This document shows positions 56,496 through 64,000 of a DNA stretch of 64,000 nt, one piece after another. Both the position numbers and the translations under genes were made by a program. Source of the DNA: Lapidilactobacillus gannanensis (GTDB lineage Bacteria > Bacillota > Bacilli > Lactobacillales > Lactobacillaceae). The notes under the pieces are model-generated. The model searched no databases, was not told the origin of the DNA, and saw only the letters and a list, made by a program, of their open reading frames with translations. Location of the stretch: the NCBI RefSeq assembly GCF_003946675.1, contig NZ_RHOT01000009.1:1-64000 (forward strand), read 5' to 3'. Within the stretch, counting starts at the first letter, position 1. Each line of letters starts with the position of its first letter.

Positions 56496-57566
56496 CTAAT
56501 CAAGACCCGGCTTATCAGTAGTCGTTGGTTTAGCAGCAACGGCTTTAGCAGGAAAAATTCGGGTCGGTTTAATCCCAGTGGCAATAATACCAAAAATAAT
56601 GCCTAAATAAAAAGTAATAAACCGCCACAAAAACATCCCTAAAATTAAAGCCGTGTTATTGGAAACAAACGCCGAAAACAGTGTTTTAAAGCTATATTCA
56701 GCACCACCGGCGCCACCTGGCACTGGGAAAATAGACGTAATCATTACAATCATGACGTGCATGCTAAAGACAGTTAAGAGGTCAACTCGTGGTACTGCCA
56801 AAGCTAATAAAACAAAATAAGGAATTAAATAATAAGCTAATAATTGCAACATAGTTAAAGCAGCAGCTTGAGCGACTTTTTTCTTTTCCCGTTTTAGTTT
56901 GAGACTCTCTTCATGAAAGGTTTCGATTTTAGCAAGCGACGTTGCCTGCCATTGATCAAATTTTGGCCGGTCATGGAACAAACGCCGCAATAGATTAAAG
57001 AAGCCTATCGTCGCTGCTTTTGTAAAGCGATAATAAAACATGATCATCAGTAACATACTAATTGTAACCACGTGAATCACAAAGCCGAAGGTAATCAGAA
57101 CCGCCAGTCCCTTAAACCGTCCCACAACTTCATGAAAACCAATCAACATCGTGAACACGAAATTAATCAAGACCATCAGTTGATAGATAATAAATTTCAT
57201 TAGTAAAACCGAACTGGCTCGACCGCCTTCATAGCCGATTTGTAACAAGGCGATTAACTGTGCTGGTTGGCCACCAGAAGAAAATGGTGTCACCGCATTA
57301 AAAACCGCTTCAATTGGTGGAATTCGTAATAAATTCCAACGTGGTTGTTTTGGTTCTCCTGGTTTGTGGAGTAATTTTTCTAGTGCTAAGGACTCTGCTG
57401 CAAAAGATAGCAACATTAGCAAAACCGCAACGATCAGCCAAATCCATTTGATATGGCTAAAACCTTGAACGACTTGCTGAAAATTAATCGTGCGACCTTC
57501 ACGCCAGAAAATATAACCACCTAGCAAAATCATGAAGAACAAAACCCATTTATTTTTTCGATTCAT
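56496..57566 (-). CDS. LPG synthase transmembrane-domain (UPF0104) membrane protein
   Basis: A 356-residue protein with about eight membrane helices matching the flippase half of MprF (lysylphosphatidylglycerol synthase TM region, YbhN family), with FNAVTPFSSGGQPAQL and FPVPGGAGGAEYSF as the conserved blocks. There is no aminoacyl transfer domain, so it is not a full MprF. It lies just after two glycolipid glycosyltransferases, so it may move a glycolipid across the membrane; that is inference. Confidence 0.87.
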   Translation of the reverse strand: MNRKNKWVLFFMILLGGYIFWREGRTINFQQVVQGFSHIKWIWLIVAVLLMLLSFAAESLALEKLLHKPGEPKQPRWNLLRIPPIEAVFNAVTPFSSGGQPAQLIALLQIGYEGGRASSVLLMKFIIYQLMVLINFVFTMLIGFHEVVGRFKGLAVLITFGFVIHVVTISMLLMIMFYYRFTKAATIGFFNLLRRLFHDRPKFDQWQATSLAKIETFHEESLKLKREKKKVAQAAALTMLQLLAYYLIPYFVLLALAVPRVDLLTVFSMHVMIVMITSIFPVPGGAGGAEYSFKTLFSAFVSNNTALILGMFLWRFITFYLGIIFGIIATGIKPTRIFPAKAVAAKPTTTDKPGLD

Positions 57567-57653
57567 TGTGCCCTACCTATTTCTCAATTGTCGCAACTAA
57601 CCCACCATCATCAATCGTAACCCCAAGTGGTTGATCAGTCGCTGCCAATCCGA

Positions 57654-58673
57654 TTACAGCTTGGCCTGTTCCGTATAGAAATGCTGCCAAATATCAGCTA
57701 AATGTGCAGGTGAATATTGTTGTGCAGTACTAACTGCTAACTGCTGATAGCGTTGATAAAAATCAGTATCTGTCATTAATTTCGTCAGTGCTTGATCAAA
57801 GCCAGCTAAATCAGGCGCCTCCACATAATCACCGGCGATAATTGCTTGGTATAAGGGCAAATTACGGAGTAAAACTGGGACCCCACAACTAAATGCTTCT
57901 AAAACTGACATTGGAAATAATTCGTCATAAGAAGGCAAGAAAAATAAATCAGCTAAGTTCAAATAATCAGCTATCTCTGACCGTTTGACAATGCCGGGAA
58001 ATAATAAATTTGCCGGCGGATCATCAAGAATTTTCTTAAAATGATCATAGCCATCAGTCATCTTGCCAAATGAAAAGCCACCCGCCCAAATAAACTGAAC
58101 CTCTGGATGTAACTGTGCCAACTTAACAAAATCATCGACACCCTTGCGTTGTTGCACTTGACCAGAACCGAAGACAATGAATTTATCTTGTGGAAAATGA
58201 TATTTTTCGCGCAAAGCTTCCTTTGCAGCCTGATCACGATTGGGAAATTCTACCGGCGAGACAAAATTGGGAATATAAGTAATCTTATCCTCAGGAACAC
58301 CATAAGCGACAATTTTAGGAATAAAGATTGGATTAACGACAACTAAATGATCCATTCGTTTGTAGAACTTGATCATATAAGCATAAAAAACTTTTTTAGC
58401 AAATCCCGGTAAATTTAGTGAGCCCTCAATTGTTTCCGGCAAAAAATGAACGTAGCCGATTTTACGGCCGCGTTTTTTAGAAAAAGTCGATAAGAAAAAT
58501 TGCGGGTCAATCGTATGATAATGAGTGATATCTGCTTGACCATAATGATTGATTGTCACGTCAAATTGATCCGCCAGTCGTTCCTGTAACAGCCGAATCA
58601 GTTCCAAATAGGCACTACCAACACCTTGTCCAGCAACTTTGTCAGCTGATGAAAACATATTAATATGAATCAT
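57654..58673 (-). CDS. lafB: Glycosyltransferase family 4, second step of glycolipid anchor (LafB-like)
   Basis: A 339-residue GT-B enzyme. The C-terminal donor-site motif EX7E is ELFPMSVLE within SYDELFPMSVLEAFSCGVP, and the N-terminal acceptor half begins MIHINMFSSADKVAGQGVGSAY. Its ATG overlaps the upstream gene's stop by 4 bp (ATGA). In Listeria and lactobacilli LafB adds the second hexose to monoglucosyl-diacylglycerol to make the LTA anchor; the sugar cannot be read from sequence. Confidence 0.82.
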   Translation of the reverse strand: MIHINMFSSADKVAGQGVGSAYLELIRLLQERLADQFDVTINHYGQADITHYHTIDPQFFLSTFSKKRGRKIGYVHFLPETIEGSLNLPGFAKKVFYAYMIKFYKRMDHLVVVNPIFIPKIVAYGVPEDKITYIPNFVSPVEFPNRDQAAKEALREKYHFPQDKFIVFGSGQVQQRKGVDDFVKLAQLHPEVQFIWAGGFSFGKMTDGYDHFKKILDDPPANLLFPGIVKRSEIADYLNLADLFFLPSYDELFPMSVLEAFSCGVPVLLRNLPLYQAIIAGDYVEAPDLAGFDQALTKLMTDTDFYQRYQQLAVSTAQQYSPAHLADIWQHFYTEQAKL

Positions 58674-59875
58674 ACTTTCTCCTCACTGCGTCCAGTAACA
58701 CTAAGATGGTTCAGTTTCATCAAGTGATAATTATCAGTTGCATCTTGATAGAAATCATGAATTTGATCACCAAAATGATCTGCTGAAATATCATATAATT
58801 TCCGTTGCCGTGGTGCTTCATCAGTAAAAGCGTGAGGATGTTGTAAATAATTAACAACTTGCTGCTTCATTTCATTCAAATCACGGAAAGTCGTGCCGAT
58901 GTCCGGATTATCAAACAAATTATCGGTATACTCGCCACTACGAACGACACATTTCAATCCCGCCGCCATCGCCTCAATATAAGTGAGTCCTTGCGTTTCC
59001 GTATCGCTGGATGAAACAAATAAATCAGCTAATTGGTAATACGGTGCAATTTGCTCATGATTAATTTCACCTGTAAAAGTAACCGCATCAGCGATTGCTA
59101 GCTTCTTGGTAAGCGCAACTAAGTCATCTTTCTCCGGACCATCACCAACAATCAGAAATTTCAAATTGGGGATTTGCTGCTGTAAATCCGGAAAAATTCC
59201 CAAAACCTGATCTAACTTTTTTTCAGGCGCAATTCGACTTAAGGACATAATGACCGGCGTCTCCGGTGTGTAACCAAGCTGTTCCCGAAGTTGTAAGACT
59301 GCTTCAGGGTGAGCCTGGTCCAGTTGCCGAATATCCACGCCGGTAGGAATCACCCGAATGGGAATTTTAACGCCATAACGACGCAAAGTATCAGTTACCC
59401 GTTCGCTGGGCGCAACCACGCCATCCATATGACTAACAAATGTTCGAATGAACTGTTTCACATGATAAGGCCGCAAAAGTTTCCCATTCATCACATAATG
59501 CAGGTAGTCTTCATACATCGTGTGGTACGTATGGACACAAGGAATATGTAAATTTTTCGCAACAAACTTACCAATCCACCCCATCGAAAATTCAGTTTGG
59601 GTATGAACAATATCCAGATCCAATTCCTTGGCCACCTCTAGCGCATGAAATAAGCCCCGCACAGCCACTCGTCGATCTGTAAAAGAAACAAACGGCACAC
59701 TGGTGAAACGGAAAATGTTAGGTTCAACCTCTTCCTTATCCACGCCCGGATCAGTGGTCGTAAAAATATAAACGTGATGCCCCTTACGCTCCAAATCCTC
59801 TTTTAAGGTCCGAATTGAAGTCGCGACACCACTTACCTGAGGAAAATAAGTATCGGTAAACATACCAATATTCAA
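58670..59875 (-). CDS. lafA: 1,2-diacylglycerol 3-glucosyltransferase (LafA-like)
   Basis: A 401-residue GT4 enzyme that puts the first glucose on diacylglycerol. It begins MNIGMFTDTYFPQVSGVATSI, the family start, and carries EX7E as ETQGLTYIE in SSSDTETQGLTYIEAMAAGL. The start is TTG 59875, since AGGGGGAAGG lies just upstream; the longer frame runs through that site. First gene of the set lafA-lafB-flippase-like-(ltaS-perR), with a strong promoter at 59907. Confidence 0.87.
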   Translation of the reverse strand: MNIGMFTDTYFPQVSGVATSIRTLKEDLERKGHHVYIFTTTDPGVDKEEVEPNIFRFTSVPFVSFTDRRVAVRGLFHALEVAKELDLDIVHTQTEFSMGWIGKFVAKNLHIPCVHTYHTMYEDYLHYVMNGKLLRPYHVKQFIRTFVSHMDGVVAPSERVTDTLRRYGVKIPIRVIPTGVDIRQLDQAHPEAVLQLREQLGYTPETPVIMSLSRIAPEKKLDQVLGIFPDLQQQIPNLKFLIVGDGPEKDDLVALTKKLAIADAVTFTGEINHEQIAPYYQLADLFVSSSDTETQGLTYIEAMAAGLKCVVRSGEYTDNLFDNPDIGTTFRDLNEMKQQVVNYLQHPHAFTDEAPRQRKLYDISADHFGDQIHDFYQDATDNYHLMKLNHLSVTGRSEEKV

Positions 59876-59906
59876 AATCCTTCCCCCTCTCAAACTTCTT
59901 AAATCA

Positions 59907-59935
59907 ATTATAGAGATTCATAATTGCCAATGCAA
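59907..59935 (-). promoter_or_regulatory. lafA promoter
   Basis: On the minus strand TTGCAT (59935-59930), a 17-bp spacer and TATAAT (59912-59907), 32 bp before the start. Confidence 0.82.
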
Positions 59936-60162
59936 TCTTTAGACTAATTCTAACAGGATTGTTAGTAAAAAAGCACGGTCTAAGGTCTAATAAATTCATT
60001 AATTATTAATAAGCTAACTATATTAGTAAATCATAAAAACCATTTAATGACTATTTTTTACCAAGGATCTGTGTTTCCCAACCCCCAAGAAAATTTATTC
60101 AGTTGTTGATTATTTTTCAGCATGTGCGCGATTTTGATTCAAGTCGCTCCTAATTGAGTGAC

Positions 60163-60238
60163 GGCAGGAGCCCAGCGATTTTGTGGGCGTGGAACATGGC
60201 CGACATTGGCCATTGGCGCCAATCGCTGGGCCCCTGCC
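60163..60238 (+). repeat. Family B structured repeat, reduced unit B3b
   Basis: Closed by GGCAGGAGCCCAGCGATT (60163-60180) and its near-complement (60221-60238). It holds GTGGAACATGGCCGACATTGG and little else, so the inner hairpins of B2b are deleted. Arms differ in sequence from B2b but keep pairing. Confidence 0.6.
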
Positions 60239-60244
60239 TGATTA

Positions 60245-60450
60245 AATAGTTTAATTCAGCACCACTGTTGGAAAAACAGATTGTTGTGAACTAATAGCTT
60301 GATTGACAAGTTTTCTGGCGTTAAGAAGTCAGCGTACTTTCAAGATAGAGACATTCAATTGAACTATTCTGATTTTACTATTCAAGATTTAACCACAGTT
60401 TAGCAGAGTTGATTAGCTCCACAATAATTGCCTTAACCAATAACAAAAGT
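60245..60450. repeat. Conserved spacer of composite family B (inverted)
   Basis: Complement matches 25791-26012 in blocks (GTGAACTAATAGCTTGATTG, ACAAGTTTTCTGG, CAGAGTTGATTAGC). No gene. Confidence 0.5.
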
Positions 60451-60645
60451 GAAGGGCACTAACACAACTCCAGACGGAATGGAGGACGTGGTTGTCAGCC
60501 GCCAAATTATTGTTGGTGCTTTAGCACTTACAATAAGACCTGTATTTGAGACTTTCGCAGAAAGGCTCAAATCAGTGTCGGCAGCTTTCCACAACCAAAA
60601 CGCCTGCAATGGCGTCAGCACCAGTTCTGTTTACCGCCACGTAAA
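60451..60645 (-). repeat. Family B structured repeat, unit B3a
   Basis: Complement closely matches B2a: CTGACGCCATTGCAGGC, GGTTGTGG, GCCGACACTGATTTGAGCC, a GTGCTAAAGCAC hairpin, GCTGACAACCACG, TCCATTCCGTCTGGAGTTG. Together with B3b and the spacer it forms an inverted counterpart of the 25577-26166 element. Confidence 0.65.
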
Positions 60646-60658
60646 TCATGACGAAAAC

Positions 60659-60708
60659 CAAAAAACAACTCTGATACCTGACTTTTTCAAATCAGTCATC
60701 AAAGTTGT
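60659..60708 (-). terminator. Terminator of the zinc-ribbon gene
   Basis: On the minus strand ACAACTTTGATGACTGA pairs with TCAGGTATCAGAGTTGT with a few mismatches, followed by TTTTTT. The region 59940-60155 shows no other feature. Confidence 0.75.
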
Positions 60709-60751
60709 TGTCATTTAAGCAAATTTATGATTAGTTTTGGTGATGATGTGG

Positions 60752-61741
60752 CTAGAAACTACCACCAAACATCCGCGACATCATGCTGGGAAGATTCAGT
60801 TGACTAATGACATTACTCATTAATAGTCGGCCAAAAATCAACATGCCGAGTGAGGTAAGGACTAAGGTCACCACGACAAAATAAAAGCGTTGTTGATCAG
60901 GGTGATTTTCGCTGAAGACCCATAAGCCACCAACAAAGGCAATATTAACCAATAAGAATGGCAAGCAGAAAATCACGATCAAAGTCATGCTTGGTGCCAA
61001 AATCAGACTTAAAATCAAGGCTAACACAGACAGATAAACAGCTAAGCCAGTTGGAATAAATAGTTCGTTGATTGCCGTTAAGAAACTAATTGATTCATGT
61101 AACACCACTCGTTGATATAGGAATAATGCTAAGACGCGAATCAAGGATGCCAACAAAATACCAATAAAAACGTAACCCCAAAGTGGTAATGGTGAACTAC
61201 TAGCTTCTGTATTCAAATTCAAGCCAACCGAGCTCAAGCCACTCAATAAGGAACCGAAAGTCTTGCCAAAGAAACGGGAAATGGCAAAACTCATAAAGAT
61301 CGCAATCAGGCCAAGATTGATCAAACCGTGATAATTACTAGCTTCGTGGCGAATTTGGGGATGAAGAATATTTTGATTTAATTCTTTGAAATAATTCTTG
61401 CAGTAAATTTCAAATTGTGATGGCTCCCGTGGTTCTTCATCGTCATCGTCATCATCATAATCATCTTCGTCGTCATCATCAGATTCGGACTTAGCTTCTG
61501 GCACTGATTGGTCAGCCTGTTGTTCGGTGTCTTCGGTCTGATCATTCAATGCAGTTTCAGTGTGATCCTCATCAATTGTGTCCTGATGATCAGTGCTATT
61601 TGTTGTCGTTAGACCTTCATTTGCTTGGTCAGCTGGCGCTGTTGCTTGACTCACTGAATTGGTCAAACGAAAACCACAGTTTGGACAAAATTCAACACTT
61701 GGATCCGATAATTCATGACCACAATTTGGACAAGTTTCCAT
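60752..61741 (-). CDS. Zinc-ribbon membrane protein, function unknown
   Basis: 329 residues. The N-terminal double zinc ribbon has CPNCGHE and CPNCGFR (residues about 4-24). A long disordered Ser/Thr/Glu/Asp region (about 28-110) includes a run in which nearly all residues are Asp or Glu (about 88-105). Five to six helices follow (about 140-320). Zinc-ribbon plus membrane proteins of this layout are common in lactobacilli without assigned function. Contains SVSQATAPADQ, almost the same as a linker in RecJ. Monocistronic, with a promoter TTGTAG-18-TAGAAT at 61769-61798. Confidence 0.75.
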   Translation of the reverse strand: METCPNCGHELSDPSVEFCPNCGFRLTNSVSQATAPADQANEGLTTTNSTDHQDTIDEDHTETALNDQTEDTEQQADQSVPEAKSESDDDDEDDYDDDDDDEEPREPSQFEIYCKNYFKELNQNILHPQIRHEASNYHGLINLGLIAIFMSFAISRFFGKTFGSLLSGLSSVGLNLNTEASSSPLPLWGYVFIGILLASLIRVLALFLYQRVVLHESISFLTAINELFIPTGLAVYLSVLALILSLILAPSMTLIVIFCLPFLLVNIAFVGGLWVFSENHPDQQRFYFVVVTLVLTSLGMLIFGRLLMSNVISQLNLPSMMSRMFGGSF

Positions 61742-61768
61742 GAAAAATTCCCCCTATAATAACTTTAA

Positions 61769-61798
61769 ATTCTAGCTACTTATCATGACTATCTACAA
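61769..61798 (-). promoter_or_regulatory. Promoter of the zinc-ribbon gene
   Basis: On the minus strand TTGTAG (61798-61793), an 18-bp spacer and TAGAAT (61774-61769). Confidence 0.55.
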
Positions 61799-61876
61799 AT
61801 AAAATAATCTCGTTTAGATCAACTCAAGTATGACAATTGTTGCCTTAAAATGCAATCATTTGCCGTGACACTTTTT

Positions 61877-62194
61877 CTAATCCTGAGGATGTTCGCGGCT
61901 ATGAATTAAGAGCGTATTGATCATGCCCTTAACATGGTCGTCAGACAGTCGATAAACCCTTGTTTTGCCAATGCGTTCAGAATTCACCAAATTACATTCT
62001 CGTAAAATTGCTAATTGGTGTGAAATTGCTGATTGTGATAAACCAACTGCTTCTTGTAGTTGCTGGACGTTGCGCTCATTTTGATCCAACGTCAAAATAA
62101 TTCGCAACCGCGTCTCATTACTTAAAATATGAAAAATCCGTTGGACATTTTCAATCAGGTCATCATCATGTGACCAATCGATTTCTTCAGTCAT
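61877..62194 (-). CDS. ArsR/SmtB-family metal-responsive repressor
   Basis: A 105-residue winged-helix dimer. The recognition helix region is LSQSAISHQLAILRE. The C-terminal helix carries Asp85-x-His87-x10-His98-x2-Glu101, the alpha-5 zinc site of SmtB. There is no N-terminal or alpha-3 cysteine site, so zinc (or cobalt) sensing is most likely, not arsenic or cadmium. It lies downstream of a P1B-type ATPase on the same strand but has its own promoter at 62249. Confidence 0.87.
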   Translation of the reverse strand: MTEEIDWSHDDDLIENVQRIFHILSNETRLRIILTLDQNERNVQQLQEAVGLSQSAISHQLAILRECNLVNSERIGKTRVYRLSDDHVKGMINTLLIHSREHPQD

Positions 62195-62248
62195 TCTCGT
62201 TCGTTCCCTTCACTCGCAAACTCAATTTAAGTTTACTTACCTTTTGAT

Positions 62249-62277
62249 ATTATACTCAAGAGTTGACCTGACTGCAA
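62249..62277 (-). promoter_or_regulatory. Promoter of the SmtB-like gene
   Basis: On the minus strand TTGCAG (62277-62272), a 17-bp spacer and TATAAT (62254-62249). No clear 12-2-12 operator was found. Confidence 0.75.
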
Positions 62278-62324
62278 AGCGCAACTAACCAACCAGTAAG
62301 ATTTACGAGTAATAAATGATGATA

Positions 62325-62374
62325 ACAAAACTGATTGACAAGTTCCCTTGATAAAACTAGAGACTGTCAATCAG
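62325..62374 (-). terminator. Probable terminator of the metal ATPase
   Basis: On the minus strand CTGATTGACA (62374-62365) pairs exactly with TGTCAATCAG (62340-62331), followed by TTTTGTT; 24-nt loop. Confidence 0.6.
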
Positions 62375-62394
62375 ACTATTTTTGAATTATTCAG

Positions 62395-64000
62395 TTATTT
62401 TCGCAATGGCAGTAATAAGCGCAAACCATTAAGAATGACTAACAGTGTGCTGCCTTCATGTGCTAGCACACCAATGGTCAAGTCCATCCGACCAATCAGG
62501 TTCAGTGTGACCAACAATAAAACAATCAGCATCGAAAAAACAATATTCTGCCAGACAATTTTGCTTAAACGGCGCGACATCCGATGGGCATAACTTAACT
62601 TACTTAAATCGTTTTGCATCAGGACAACGTCGGCAACATCCATCGCCACGTCAGTGCCATCACCCATGGCCACGCCAATATCTGCTTTCACCAATGCTGG
62701 CGCATCATTGATACCATCCCCAACCATGGCAACGAGGCCATATTTGGCTTGTTGGTCACTGACAACGGCCGCCTTATCAGCAGGCAAAACATTGGCCACT
62801 ACCTGATCAATGTTTAGTTGTTGGGCAATTGCCTGACCTGTTTTGAGATCATCACCAGTAATCATCGTCGTGGTAATACCTTGCCGTTGAAAATAGCCGA
62901 TGGCTGCGGCAGCCTGTTGATTTGGCACATCCATTAAACCAACCGCTGCGACAACTTGACTATTTTCGGCAAAATAAATCACGGTTTTACCAGCTTGGCT
63001 CCATGCTTGTTGCGCCTGTTGAAGTTCCCTGGGTACAGTTACGAACATGCTTGGTTTAGCAATCTGATAATGCTGACCTTGATAATCAGCCGTTAACCCT
63101 TGACCTACTTGATTGACCACAGTCATTTCTTCGGCAGAAATGGTGGTTACCTGTTGGTTAAAATGGCTAACAATTGCGGTAGCTAAAGGATGATTACTTT
63201 GTCGTTCCATATTCGTTAAAATAGTCAGCCAAGCAGCGGTTTGTTCTGTAGTTGCCGCCACAAATTGATAGTCAGTCACTGCCGGTTGCCCAACCGTTAA
63301 CGTTCCTGTTTTATCAAAAGCGATTGCCTTGAGTTCATTTAAATTGGTTAAATACGAACCACCTTTGAACAACACCTCACGCTTGGCCAGGTTAGAAATA
63401 GCGGCCAAGGTGGCTGGCACTGCACTGGCGGCTAAGGCACAAGGTGAAGCCGCAATCAGAAAGACCATGCCACGATACAAACTTGTTGACCAAGTCCAGC
63501 CCCAAGCTAGTGGTCCTAACAGAATGAAGATTGGAAATAACGCCAAAACAATTTTCACATAAATAGGTTCAATCCGTTTAATTTTGGTAGCAGTTTGACT
63601 GAGATCACTTTGTGATTGCTGAACTAATTGGAGGATTTTCGCAAAAACCGTATCTTGACTATCTTTGGTGACCACCATAGTAAAACTTTGATTGCCATTA
63701 ATCGTGCCCCCGAAAACTTCATCATTAACTGTTTTAGTCTTGGGCATGCTCTCACCAGTAATCGCCGCTTCATTGATCACTGCTTGACCAGCAGAAATTT
63801 GACCATCTGTCGGAATTTGATCGCCGTTCAAAACTCGAACATGATCACCAATCTTTAATTGACCAACTGGGACTAATTGCCACTCACCATTGGCTTGGCA
63901 GCGCCGCGCTTCAGTTGGATTCAAATTCATTAATTTCGTGATTTCGCGTTTACTCTTACCTTCAGCATATTCCTCTAAGAAATGGGCCGCCGCGAAAATT
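62395..64000 (-). CDS. Heavy-metal-translocating P1B-type ATPase (5' end outside window)
   Basis: The C-terminal 535 residues of a metal-exporting ATPase; the frame stays open to the right edge (…FLEEYAEGKSKREITKLMNLNP), so the N-terminus is missing and the internal ATG at 63930 is not the start. Visible: actuator TGES, membrane metal motif SPC (AASPCALAAS), phosphorylation DKTGTLT, GDGINDAP, and HEGST in the last helices. SPC with HEG(S/T) is the pattern of group P1B-4 (Co, Zn or Fe(II) export). The SmtB-like gene beside it suggests zinc or cobalt, but iron, as for PerR-controlled PfeT, is possible. Confidence 0.9.
   Translation of the reverse strand, partial: IFAAAHFLEEYAEGKSKREITKLMNLNPTEARRCQANGEWQLVPVGQLKIGDHVRVLNGDQIPTDGQISAGQAVINEAAITGESMPKTKTVNDEVFGGTINGNQSFTMVVTKDSQDTVFAKILQLVQQSQSDLSQTATKIKRIEPIYVKIVLALFPIFILLGPLAWGWTWSTSLYRGMVFLIAASPCALAASAVPATLAAISNLAKREVLFKGGSYLTNLNELKAIAFDKTGTLTVGQPAVTDYQFVAATTEQTAAWLTILTNMERQSNHPLATAIVSHFNQQVTTISAEEMTVVNQVGQGLTADYQGQHYQIAKPSMFVTVPRELQQAQQAWSQAGKTVIYFAENSQVVAAVGLMDVPNQQAAAAIGYFQRQGITTTMITGDDLKTGQAIAQQLNIDQVVANVLPADKAAVVSDQQAKYGLVAMVGDGINDAPALVKADIGVAMGDGTDVAMDVADVVLMQNDLSKLSYAHRMSRRLSKIVWQNIVFSMLIVLLLVTLNLIGRMDLTIGVLAHEGSTLLVILNGLRLLLPLRK

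Noticed and set aside
63328..63930. ATG at 63930 as the true start of the metal ATPase
   Set aside because: The frame continues upstream to the window edge with sensible family sequence, and the actuator and first helices would otherwise be missing.

Overview
The window looks like a core-chromosome segment of a lactic acid bacterium of the Lactobacillaceae. The reasons are the low-to-moderate GC content, strong AGGAGG ribosome binding sites, frequent TTG/GTG starts, the gene order lepA / dnaJ-dnaK-grpE-hrcA / ribF-truB-rbfA-infB-ylxQ-ylxR-nusA-rimP / polC-proS-rseP-cdsA-uppS-frr-pyrH / tsf-rpsB, a class A sortase with an LPXTG substrate, and LtaS-type teichoic acid genes. Species cannot be fixed from sequence alone. 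Almost everything is on the minus strand; only a small membrane protein (3657), plsC (40423) and lexA (45790) are on the plus strand.

Layout. 0-4 kb: two tandem SDR paralogues, a small P-loop kinase, a BI-1 membrane protein and a plus-strand two-helix membrane protein under a cre-like site. 4.5-10 kb: lepA-srtA-recJ-apt. 10.5-16 kb: heat-shock genes hrcA-grpE-dnaK behind a CIRCE operator, with dnaJ apparently on its own promoter. 16.4-25.3 kb: hemW-ribF-truB and rbfA-infB-ylxQ-ylxR-nusA-rimP. 26-39 kb: polC, proS, rseP, cdsA, uppS, frr, pyrH, tsf, rpsB. 39-46.4 kb: a GIY-YIG protein, trmN6, plsC, a heterodimeric ABC exporter, yneF, ynzC and lexA with an SOS box. 46.5-53.3 kb: a 306-residue Ig-like orphan and a 1738-residue LPXTG surface protein. 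53.5-60 kb: perR, ltaS, a flippase-like membrane protein and two glycolipid glycosyltransferases, a lipoteichoic-acid anchor cluster. 60.7-64 kb: a zinc-ribbon membrane protein, an SmtB-type regulator and a P1B-type metal ATPase cut by the window edge.

The least ordinary content is intergenic. Three families of structured repeats occupy most gaps longer than 300 bp. Family A is a ~120-nt element with five full copies, one compact copy and one fragment; three copies are in tandem between dnaK and dnaJ, and helices co-vary between copies. Family B is a large multi-stem element at three loci; the two long copies are inverted relative to each other 34 kb apart, and one copy is a chimera with half a family A element. 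Family C is a hairpin with invariant CAATTC/GAATTG tops, six copies, often with a conserved ~45-nt flank in either orientation; it doubles as a terminator. I do not recognise these families by name and could not search for them.

Functionally the genes join translation and RNA maturation, protein folding, replication and repair, membrane lipid and glycolipid synthesis, and cell-surface display. SrtA (7503) is the plausible anchoring enzyme for the LPXTG protein, and uppS/cdsA/plsC feed the envelope genes at 54-60 kb.
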